Below are positions 48,127-59,100 of a stretch of DNA of 64,000 nucleotides, piece by piece. The DNA lies in NCBI GenBank assembly GCA_963693285.1, contig OY848919.1, positions 13,291,639 through 13,355,638 of the forward strand, written 5' to 3'. Positions within the stretch are counted from its first letter, which is position 1; every line of letters starts with the position of its first letter. The translations under genes were made by a program, and so were the position numbers. The notes beneath the pieces were generated by a model. It saw only the letters and a program-made list of their open reading frames with translations, was not told the DNA's origin and did no database searches. The DNA comes from Xestospongia muta. Lineage: Eukaryota; Porifera; Demospongiae; Haplosclerida; Petrosiidae.

Positions 48127-50813
48127 CTAACTCACACGACAAGATTGTGCAGGCATTAATTGTCCAACTTTTTGAACAAGAGCTCGTGACAAGTAACTCA
48201 TTGTCCCATAGACACCACTGGGGGCGGAGTCATAGAAATAAATGCACACACCAGCATATCCCTCACAGCTAGTAGGAACTTCACAACAACACTTGAGAGC
48301 TAACCCATTGTTTGATTTCTGTAGAGATAAGGAGGACTCCTTTAATTACAGCACATATATAAACCACACCCTCTAATCATATAGTCTACACATATATTAT
48401 TAAAGCAAAGAATACAACAAATACTTGGGCTAGGGATTGAACTCAAGCCTCTCCAACTTGATTGCTCTACCGATGAGCTACCAAGAGTCTCTGACAATTG
48501 TTGTAGTGACATTATAAATATATGACCAACTGAATTACTCAATTCAAACTCCACCCATATATTGTGGTACTAACTCCACCCACAATTAATGACATAATCT
48601 TACTTGATCTTCTAGGAACAAGTTATTTCCTGATGTTATAATATCATCAATATTAATAATCAGTTGTAGATTTAATTGTGGATTAAGCCGAACAAGGTGT
48701 GATATTATCATAATAACTTCCACTACTAATTGACGATACTCTGGATCAGGTAGTGAATTGAGAACTGATTCTACACGTAATGCAAATTTGAGTTCTCCAG
48801 GAGTCATCTGGAACAGGAATGAAAACATGAGTGTCAGTCCTAATACAGGAACATGACTTACTTCATGGACTGTTGGGTTCTTGGGTAACAATTGATTACC
48901 AATAAAAATTCCTTCACATTTTTCTAAAGTGTGCCAAACATTATTATAGAACTCTGGAGGGACACGATTAAGTGCTCCATCAATACGTCTTCTCCTCCTC
49001 CACTGTCCTTGTTTCTCTTCTTCTTCAGATTCTTCTCCAATTTCCAATGCCTACAAGAAAAATGTCAAGAATGTCTCTTTGTTTATTGGTCTATATGACC
49101 ATTTCCATCTATCCATCCATTAATCCATTTATGTATCCATTAATCCATCTATCCATCCATTAATCCATTTATGTATCCATTAATCCATCCATCCATTAAT
49201 CCATTCATGTATCCATTAATCTATCTATCCATCCATTAATCTATTTATGTATCCATACTTACTTTAACTTGTTCCTGTAATCGTCCGCTAACAAATCTTT
49301 TAGAAGGTGTGATAATAGATAATTGTTTAACAGGATCATTGTCACTTTTGTTGAGAACTATAACATAATATATTAAGGGATTAATTTATTACATTAATTA
49401 AAGGGGCTAACTCATTACTTTGATCAATAGTAAACTCTTTACGACTCAAGATATGATGTAATAAGTTCTTTAATTCAAATGGTCCCAAATCTAATAACCT
49501 ATCAACAGCATCTTCATCTAATAAAGATATAATAAGCTATGAATTATTCATAAGGTATTCTCACTTGTACAATGCAGGGACCTTGATAGTTCAGTTACCA
49601 TGACATTTTGTATGAGGCCTATTCTGAGACGTAGCATTTCATGAAATAGGTGTGGCTCTGAGCGAATGAACATTGCAAGAAATACTAGTATCTCCTATAA
49701 TTAATGTAATTATAATCTCATTATAATAGACCACACCCACTTGTGTTACAGCTACTGCAGAGTGATCTTTATCACAAGCTCTAAATATATAATTCATCAG
49801 GTCAATAAGTGGGAGGGGTCTAATTAAAGGGTGTGGTTAAAGACAATGATTACCATGGCAACATACTGTGTTATATGGACTTCTTTATTAGGTTGTCCAA
49901 TAGATATGGTTTTCTGACGAACAAGTAAATCAGTCACTACCTGTCATAGAAAAATGAGTAGGAGTGGCTTTGAAATAACCACACCCCTTACTTGTGCTAT
50001 ATCATCAACTTGCTTCTTTAACATTCCAGCAGAGTGTCTGATGAGGGACCAATTCCGATAGAAACCAACCTACAGTAGTAGTTGCCATGGAAACTCGCTT
50101 TAATAAAAATGATGACATACCTTCTCATAAAGTTCTTCCAGTAACATTTCCACAGTACAAGAATGACCTCCGATTTGTGTATCATAATCTTTACCACTAT
50201 CATGATAAGAAGATTACATTACATTTCATTGGTCAGAATGGCTATGACATCATATGACATCACAAGATTAACTTAACTCACTATCGATCAAACAAGAAAT
50301 TCAAGATGTCCGCCTGATCATATACATCATTAGTAGCTGATAACTCATTTAGAAGATCTTGGATATTAAGGGAGGCCATTGATGATAGTTCACGACGTTG
50401 AGCATTCATAAAACTAGAGGTTCTTTTATCGGCTGTCACAGGTAAGTGCTTGCCTCCTCCAAAACTATGTCTCCTTGACGACTAGCCCTTAGCAAATTGT
50501 AGTCCCAATGATGAAGATACTAATGGATACATGGTTTGTAAAATGGATATACAAGTTTAATATCAGATTACATGTAAATTTGGGATCAGGCATTGCTTCA
50601 GTTGGTGTAGTGGGTGTGGTAGTGGGCGTGACTCTACTTCGTTTGACAGCACCTGCTACAAGACTAGTTCCTACTGATGATGTTCTCTAAGGGTGGAGTC
50701 AGTGGGTGTGGTCACAATAGTATGACATACCGGTCTACTCTTTAAATCATCAATAGGAAGAATTGAAAAAGACCTCCGACTAATTCTGTTAGAAGTACCC
50801 TCCTGCCAAATAG
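48127..50813 (-). CDS. PHKB: Phosphorylase b kinase regulatory subunit (beta-like), C-terminal part
   Basis: The exons seen are about 50813-50731, 50686-50531, 50481-50282, 50196-50121, 50069-49992, 49939 to ~49870, 49844-49750, then several to 49040-48870, 48809-48609 and 48318-48127. Diagnostic stretches are [47 protein letters not shown], the [17 protein letters not shown] region and [18 protein letters not shown] near the end. The protein ends in Cys-Arg-Val-Ser, a CaaX box; both mammalian alpha and beta subunits are farnesylated at such an end. [10 protein letters not shown] and the ending look more like beta than alpha. The N-terminal glucoamylase-like two thirds of the family are missing: upstream of 50813 lies an unrelated N-module gene. 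The enzyme activates glycogen phosphorylase in response to Ca2+ and phosphorylation. Confidence 0.85.
48424..48492 (-). ncRNA. tRNA-like sequence (possible tRNA-derived SINE relic) in a PHK intron
   Basis: On the minus strand, TAGCTCATCGGTAGAGC (A-box-like, 48464-48480) is followed by GAGTTCAATCC (B-box-like, 48434-48444) at tRNA spacing. An anticodon-like stem-loop CAAGT-TGGAGAG-GCTTG lies between them. The T stem pairs poorly and U33 is missing, so a working tRNA is unlikely. Confidence 0.35.
49091..49258. repeat. TCCAT-type minisatellite
   Basis: Irregular tandem copies of ATCCATTAATCCATTTATGT-like units fill most of an intron of the phosphorylase kinase gene. Confidence 0.9.
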
Positions 50814-51867
50814 CTACATAATGGATGAATAAAATAGTAAATGGATGAATGAATAGATGAATAACGAATAGATATACACGTCAGCTAATTTACTGATGAC
50901 ATAATTAAGATAGCCAATAAAACAATATTTAAGCAAAAATTCTTTAAAAAGACTACTGATATCTTTAATTCCCTCAAGTTTTTGCTGATATTCTTTAATC
51001 CATTGCTCTTCTTTGATATGAATGATACATGTTAATGTGTCATTAATGACTATTTTCACATCATCCAAGCTAACACTTTTAGATATAAGAGCATTTTTTA
51101 CTGCTGCTACTAATAAACGAAAATATCTCTGAAGTGTATCTGCTATTAGCTCTAAGTTATCTGTATTGTCAATTTTAGTAAGTAGATCAGTCAATTGGTC
51201 TATATAGAGCACAAACAATATATCAATTATGATGATGTTAAGTTATAATAGAACATACCATTATGAGGATTTTCTAGCCAATTATCAGATGAAATGATTG
51301 TCTCTTGAGGAGGACATGTCAGTGATTCATCAGATATTACTAATTGTTGTAGAGGATGATAATGAACTAAAATTAGTTATAATAATAAGTTACATACTGT
51401 TATAAGGTTGCCACTGATCATCAGGAGTATTCTCTTGAGTAAGATGTGGTTCAATGGAAGGTACTCCTTCTTGTAGAAAATGACAAGGAACTAACATTAG
51501 TTATAATATTATGTACATTGTTATATTACAATCATTTACCAGTTAAATTTGATAGTTTTTCTTCAATTTCTTTCCCAGTATCTCCCACTGGTCCACCAAT
51601 GTCCAGAAGAATATCAAAAAAACATTCATATCGTTGTTGTATCTCTAAAATACTCCTACAAGACTCAAAACCAGTTTTGAACTGTTCAAATATACTAGGA
51701 AATTCCATATTTAGTGAGGATATAAAGTGTGCTGAATATGCTCTACCAACAAAATGCGCCATGATTCCTTTCAGTTCAGAGTGAATTTTGTAATAGTACG
51801 AGACGAAAACATCAATAACAGCTCGTCTGTAGCCATTAATATCCTTAGTTTCAGTGTTGGAAGCCAT
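50814..51867 (-). CDS. Truncated N-module gene, 297 aa
   Basis: Exons 51867-51540, 51469-51398, 51366-51259 and 51199-50814 give an open 297-residue frame. Exon 1 is the MASN-type N-module. Exon 2 matches 22779-22708. Exon 4 matches the first half of exon 22662-21967 (DLLTKIDNTD; YCFIGYLNYV) and then diverges into DVYIYSLFIYSF before a stop at 50814. This stop touches the first visible phosphorylase kinase exon. Splicing from a possible donor at 50880/50879 into that exon would not keep frame. The gene looks like a 3'-truncated duplicate of the one at 16.6-23.2 kb inserted here. Confidence 0.65.
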
Positions 51868-51984
51868 TACAAAGAAAGGGCGTATGAGGGAGACGTCCTT
51901 AAAACTATCAATCTGGGCATGCTCAATAAGCCTATAAATTTTATTAAAGTTGGGTGGAGCTCATTTGCAGTTTTTGCAGACACA
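51868..51984. promoter_or_regulatory. Divergent promoter copy 5, NRF-1-like core mutated
   Basis: The core reads TGGGCATGC (51914-51922) instead of TGCGCATGC; the AT box and GGGTGGAGCTCATTTGCAG are kept. The plus-strand ATG at 51985 survives, but exon 1 matches only as far as MEREV. Confidence 0.6.
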
Positions 51985-52660
51985 ATGGAGAGAGAAGTCT
52001 GGACCACATATTGTTGACAGATCTAGATCTTCTGGTAATCCTATACACACTCCCATTTCTTCAAAGTTTTGTTGAACAGCTGAAGACTTGAAATATTCAA
52101 AAACACATCTTATATAAATACACTATATATTTACCTTGCTTTATAGATCATCACTATTACTAACTATCAAGTGATGAATCAGATTCTTTGTAATAAGCTT
52201 CGCGTTTACTAGATGAATGATGTCTATCATAATTACTGCTTTCTAATCTTTGTCTCTTGTGTCCTGTAAGAAAATGAATATACAGGTGATAGAAATTACC
52301 ATAAATACTTTTATGTTCTTTGTGTCTTCTTTTCTGGTGTCCTTTCTTTGTGTAATGTCTCCCTCCTGCTGATTTTTTCTTTGTTTCTGGTGTGGTATAT
52401 GTTCATCAGAATTTACTCTCTCAGATTTTCTTTTTCCTGTTAAAATTCATATCTGATACAATGAAATTATTTTAATAACATACTGTATCCACATTATGTG
52501 GCTCAACTAGTACTTTTGAGTACTTCTTTGATGATGATGTGCTTGCATCTAGCGTTACCACTCTTTTGGTTGGTGTCTCTCCACTTGGATTAGCATTTAA
52601 CAACATGTAAACAATTATCTTAAGAGACAAATGGTTTTTATTTGATAGCAAAAAACTCAC
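51985..52660. pseudogene. Patchwork of relics: plus-strand exon 1, N-module exon 3, Ser-rich tail
   Basis: From 51985 to 51999 (+) exon 1 of the plus-strand gene is cut short. From about 52020 to 52107 (-) is the end of an exon like 22662-21967 (EYFKSSAVQQ, LPEDL). From about 52165 to 52660 (-) is a copy of the Ser/Lys-rich tail exons of the genes at 6.0 and 62.9 kb. An internal deletion of the DHSTSSDEDSRSSS part and frameshifts make it non-functional. Three unrelated ends are joined within 700 bp. Confidence 0.65.
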
Positions 52661-52915
52661 TACAAACACTATGTGTACCATTGGGCACCATAGAGACTAT
52701 AGGCACTATTAGGTATTACAAACACCACAGAGACTACAAGTACCATTGGGTACTAGAGATACTGTGTGCACCACAAACATATAGGGTACTATTGAGCACT
52801 ACAGACACTATGGGTGCCATAGAACTATGTCTATGGTACCCAATGGTGCCTGAAGAATCCATGGTGCTCAATAGAGCCAGTAATATATGATTGGGCACCA
52901 CAAATACTACCGATG
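52661..52915. repeat. Degenerate short tandem/inverted repeats around CACCACAGACACTAT
   Basis: Units such as CACCACAGAGACTACAAGTA, CATTGGGTACTAGAG and ACTATGGGTGCCATAG recur in both orientations. The same motif occurs singly at about 5792 and 62463. From 52916 to 53197 I see nothing. Confidence 0.55.
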
Positions 52916-53197
52916 ATTACCTAGCTTGTTTACTGTAGTCAAATTTACCTTTATGTCATCAGTATGTGAGAGAGGTTATTATAGTGATGAAACCATTTAA
53001 TAAAATATTTTTGGCAATAAACAACTTATCATAATTATAATGTATTCATTTATCTTGGAAGTCATGTAGTAAAAACAATAGCTGTAGGAATTATCTTAAG
53101 AAATGTTATAGAGACAAAACATTTTAATTTGACAGCAAAAATCCACTTTCTCTCTTTAAATAATAATACATTAATAATAACAATGATTTCTAATAAT

Positions 53198-56100
53198 TTA
53201 CAAAAGGTCATGTTGTATTTTCTCGGCTACAGATCTAAATACCTCTGATATATTCAGAACATTAATTAACTTTGTTAATAACTGGGGCTGTGTATTGATA
53301 GAAGTCATTAGACCTCTCATTAGTAGGACACCTTTCTCCTTGTCTGTCTTTGCGGCATTATCTGTAGCACTATTATAACAGTCTAATGTAATAAGTCGAG
53401 TACTAAACAATTCTTCTGCTAGAGATAATCTGTTATTGGAATCAGAGACAAGACGTGACAACTCAGCATAATGTGTTCTAAACACTTCTTGTGGACCTGT
53501 CAATTGAATTAAAACTCTCACAACACGCACTAGGTATAATAATAAACATCACTTACTCTGTGTATTAGTACTCTTAAAAGCTGATGTTGTACTTGATGCT
53601 CCTTCTTAAAAAGAACATGACTATATATAATATAATGGATTACTACTTACCATTTCTACTGTTACTAAGAGATCGTATAATATTTATCTTTGTCTTATCA
53701 GGTTTGATTCCTCTCAATGGTATACCATATTTTATTTCAGTCACTGTATTAGTTTCATGTTTAGCAGACACAGTGATCAATATAGAAGGACAAGATGGAG
53801 GATCTTCAGAGCCAAACATGTCCACATCACTTTTATATAATACCTATAAAAATTATCTATCAATACATGTACACTATAATATTCTATATACTACTGGCTC
53901 TCGATGAGGATCGATATTCCACCCATTAAAAGGACGCTCTTGTTCTTCATTAAGGACTAATTCAATGTAACCATCATCTTCAAATGTGAAGGATAAGTCA
54001 ACATCTTTGTCAGCATCAGATGGAAGACACTTCTTTACATACTGTACATATATTGTATTATAATATACAACTCTATTATTGTTTACTTACCTCTAGCAAA
54101 GCATTGAGACGTTTAGCAACCACAAAGTGCATTAACCATTTGGTACCAGGACATTTAACCTCATATACTATCTGAGCTACATATTTGTTATTAATAAATG
54201 GTTTGCTAACATCTACAGGAACATTTGTCAATATTGTCAAAACTATTTGTCTACCTTTTGTCTGGGACTGTTTACTAGGTAGAGTTGATGAGTGAGGAAG
54301 TCGTGGACTATGTTCTGAACTAGATGTAGATATGTCTACAGAATTGGGCTCCTTGTCAGTTGATAAAGATGGTGTCAATGACTTTGTTCTGTCTATGTTT
54401 ATAACATCAGAACTCGTTACTTGTGAATTGTCTACAAGGAGAAAATTCATGAAATGGCATATTATTTTATTTAGTATACCTTCTGTTGGACTGACTTCAT
54501 TTCTATACTCTTGAGCATCTACAAAGGGTAATTCATCATCAGAAGATGATCCACTGCTTGTAGGATATCCCAGCAACCTCTTGATAAATTTGACAATTGT
54601 CCATGGGGAGAACTGAGAAAGACAAATGCTGCCATATTGGTCACCAGTGTGGAATTGTCCTCCTTTTACAAGATTGAACTGATAAGGAGGTCCAGTATTA
54701 ACAGATGCTGTAGCAAAACTCAAATAACTGGTATGATCTTGAGTAACTAGATCTGCACAGTGTTGTATCTCTAATTTAACTTCTTTGAGAAGTGGTTTAG
54801 ACACAGATATGCTATATACAGCACTAACTAATTCTGTGTCTTCAGGTAATTCAAACTGTCCACCAACTAGTGCTCTCACAGCAATTTCACAGGTGTCTGT
54901 TGGAGATAAAGTGCCTTCAAGAACAGTAATTCTCAATCCATATTGTTCCCAGTTGAAGAAATGAGCAGAATCTCCTTGAATTAGGAACATCTCCTCTCCT
55001 CCAATACACACACCTTTAAGAGTATCTATAAAGACTTAATATAAAGAGGATCAGTTATAAAATAGCAGTACCATCTGATAGGATGAGATAATTAAATTGA
55101 AGTGACACATCCTGTTTATCTACTGACAGTTCCATTGATTCTGTTTGTACAGTCACACTTTTCCTTGAAACTTCAAATGATTCAGTTCAATAAATTTAAA
55201 AAATTAAAAAAAGATAATTGTGATAACATATATAAACATGTCTGATAAAATAAACTTGTTAATTTCATCTTTGTTCTTACTATTACTAAGTAAATGATTA
55301 CATATAATAAACTGGTACATACCTTGTTGAATGATCTTGTCTTCTGGTGTCAATGATGTCACTTTTTCCTTTAGTATTTCTATCTCTTGATCTTTTTCTT
55401 TTAATTTAGAAAGTAATTCTTTCTCAGTATCTATAAGTCAACAAAGGTTATTACAAGTAAATTATATCGTATATAGATATAGTATAATATATAATATACC
55501 TTTCAGTTTCTCCAATTCTTTTATTTTCATTTTGTTCATTTTTTTCTCAGCTTCCAGCGTTTGCTGTAAAGTTTCTACAACTAAACAATTACACATAATT
55601 ACAAACAGTTGTAGTGCTATTCACTAATTAATTCTAATTTATACTCTTAGTATTAACTAAGCTACTGAAATATGGTTAAAGAAGAGTACTATATAATGCT
55701 TGCTAAAAAGGCTATCATATTGTATGTATCAATCACATAATGAAATACTAGAAGCAGCTATTATATTGAATGAGGAAATAATTAGTAATAACACTGTACA
55801 ATGTGATAGATACATATATAGTCATGTACTTGTTAGTATCTCCTTTACAGAACACTGACTTATATATAACTATAATGCATAGTATGTAGGTTACCTGATT
55901 TATCATTGCATTTGGTAGAGATCTGTTCACTAGTGTCAATAACAATACTCTCCTTCTCTTGTAGAGCATGTAAGTCTGACAATAAAAGATGACAAGAGAA
56001 AGAGGGCCTTGATCAACTGATAAATCACACTTAAAGTTTACAGTTATATATAACATACCAGGAATGACCTCTTTCTTGCCAAGATAAAGTAAAGAATCTT

Positions 56101-59100
56101 CAAGTTGTGTCAATGTACCTCCTTTTAGAGCCCATTCCTCTAACAAGTACTTCATTTGCTCAGTAGAATCTCCTTTACTTCTGATATCAGTCAGTACAGA
56201 CTGATCTATATTAAGTTGTAGACCAAGTTGTTCCCAATCCTCTTGTACTGGTTGTAGAATAACAGCCAGTGTGGGAAGATAACTGGAAATATCTGAAGTA
56301 ATATATGGTAAATAAAATATTTAATTATTGCATTTTCAACCTGTAGCCTTTAGGAGTTGTTGTTTATACTCTTTTAGTTTTGTTCGAAGTCTTGTTATGA
56401 TCTCTTGGCTTTCTTCCTTTTCTCTAATAACAGACTGTAGTTTATGAGTAAGTTTAGCTATATGGCTATCTTTCTCTTGTTTTGTATTATGTAAGTCATG
56501 ATCATCACCAGTAGAATCAGTAACTATAATTAATGAGAAAATAAATAGTAATAAAAAAGTATTTGGTATAAAGGTAGCTGCAGTTAAGAAAATAAAGACT
56601 AAACAATTAGTCTCAACTCTAACTGATTATTGCTATAGGCATGACTGGCAAAAGACAAGACTACTAAATTCTCTTCTCATTCATTTTCTTATTAATTATA
56701 GTGGTTGCTTGAGTGAGTTGCTAAAACCACTAGTTTCATTTTTAATTTTAAGCAATTACACATAATAACAAATACTTGTAGTGCTATTTATTAAGTTAAC
56801 GGTCATTTTATTACATATACCTTATAGCCAGAAAAAGTGGTGGAAAATTGAATTTGGAGGATTGGTGTATTTATGCATGTACCACCAAATTTAATACCAA
56901 CATTAATTTTTGTGTAGTGAGTGGAGTATACTTTTTAATTGAGAAAGAGGACAAAACAAAATGGAAATTACTTTATTCAAATATTTTTCAAAAGAATTAG
57001 TGTCTGCATACCCAACGACTGTCCCTTTGCTAACAGAAAAGCAAGTCAAATGTGTCAATATAGAGTGAAGCACAGCCAAATTTACCATTTAATTTTCAAG
57101 ATTATAGTTCAATCTCCACAAATATAATTCCTGCCAATATTTTCTGGCTATAAAGTATAATTTTTCTATCAATAAAGCAATTGCAACTCTACATTCTATA
57201 TATTAGTTGAATTACAAATGTTTAGATCTTATGAAATATATAATAAACATTTGTTCATTGTTAGATACATCCTTTGTCTTAATTGTTTGGTGTGAGCCTA
57301 TAAAATAATGATTGAATATCTTATATACCATGTTAGCTTTCTTTTTTTTTCTTTTTTTTATAGCTAAGTGATTATAATACTTATTAAATAAATTAATAAA
57401 TACAATGCATAAAAAGAGAAACACTATGTAAGTGTTTGCTAACAGGTCTATCATATTATATATATTAACAAAATGATCAAATAGTAGAAGCAGTTATCAT
57501 ATTCAGGGAGGAAATAATTAGTAATAACACTGTACAATGTGATATGTACATATACAGTCATGTACTTGTTAGTATCTCCATTACAGAACACTAACTTATA
57601 TATAACTATAATGTATAGTATGTAGGTTACCTGATTTATCATTGGATTTGGTAGAGATCTGTTCACTAGTGTCAATAACAATACTCTCCTTCTCTTGTAG
57701 AGCACATAAATCTGACAATAAAAGATGACAAGAGAAATAATGCCTTGATCAACTGATAAATCACAGTTAAAGTTGACACTATCATATATAACATACCAGG
57801 AATGACCTCTTTCTTGCCAAGACAAAGTAAAGCCTCTTCAAGTTGTGTCAATGTACCTCCTTTTAGAGCCCATTCCTCTAACAAGTAGTTCATTTGTTCA
57901 GTAGAATCTCTTTTATTTCTGATATCAGTCAGTACAGACTGATCTATATTAAGTTGTAGACCAAGTTGTTCCCAATCTTCTTGTACTGGTTGTAGAATAA
58001 CAGCTAATGTGGGAAGATAACTGGAAATATCTGAAGTAATATATTGTAAATAAAATACTTAGTTATTGCATTTACAACCTGTAGTCTTCTGGAGCTGTTG
58101 CGTATACTTTTGAAGTTTTGTTTGAAGTGTTGTTATGATCTCTTGACTCTCTTCCTTTTCTCTAATAACAGACTGTAGTTTACGAGTAAGTTGAGCTATA
58201 TGTCTATCTCTCTCTTGTTTTATATTATATAAGTCATGATGACTAGCAGTACCTATAATTAGTGAGGAAACTGTTAGTGAAAAATACTCTTGGATCTAAG
58301 AGTGGCAGCAGATTGTATGGGAAAGTAACTAAACAATTTAAGTTTTAATATTGTGCAATGTAAATATTTCTTCATGCATTGTAAGTACATGAAAATAAAT
58401 TAAGTTTTGGTCATTTTCACATGGCCATTTATATAGCTATAAACCTAATAATAGATGTGTTATCTCTTGCTGTAATAACTATGGAACAACATATTGATTG
58501 AACTAGATATCATTCAAATAAATTTAAAGTCAATACAATTACTAGAGAACTAGCTGTGGGGACCATCAACAGATGAAACTATATGTGTTTGCATCTGTTG
58601 TTTGTTACAGAGTGAATCATATATGAATCAGTATAAAGTTATAGAAACTCTGAAACATTGTCAAAGTGGTAAAAATTTTAATTTTGTTATCATATTCATA
58701 CTGATACACATAGCAACTGTATTGAATTTAATTAGCAGTGAGTGATATGTCATATTCAAAGAGGATTTTGGATGACTTTTAATATTGTAGGAAAATTATG
58801 GAATTTATAGTAAATTATGTCATAATTAAATTTTAATATAATTTACAGCTAAATTTATAAATCTAATGACTTAATAGACAGATGTATCAACCATACTTAC
58901 TGCTTTTGGATATCCCAGTGGTTGAGGCACTATAATTACTGGAGCTCTAAGAATTATAAACAGTTGATAGACAAAGTACAGAAAATTCATGACTCACCAT
59001 TTCTATCCAGTCACTTAATTGCTTGTTGAGCAAACTTTCATTAAAAAAATTATCAATTAATATTAAATTAGTCAAACTTACCTTGGATATCCAATCGTCT

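Noticed and set aside
50814..51867. A true fusion of the N-module gene with phosphorylase kinase
   Set aside because: The possible donor at 50880/50879 and the PHK exon at 50813 are in incompatible phases, and the open frame stops before the PHK exon.
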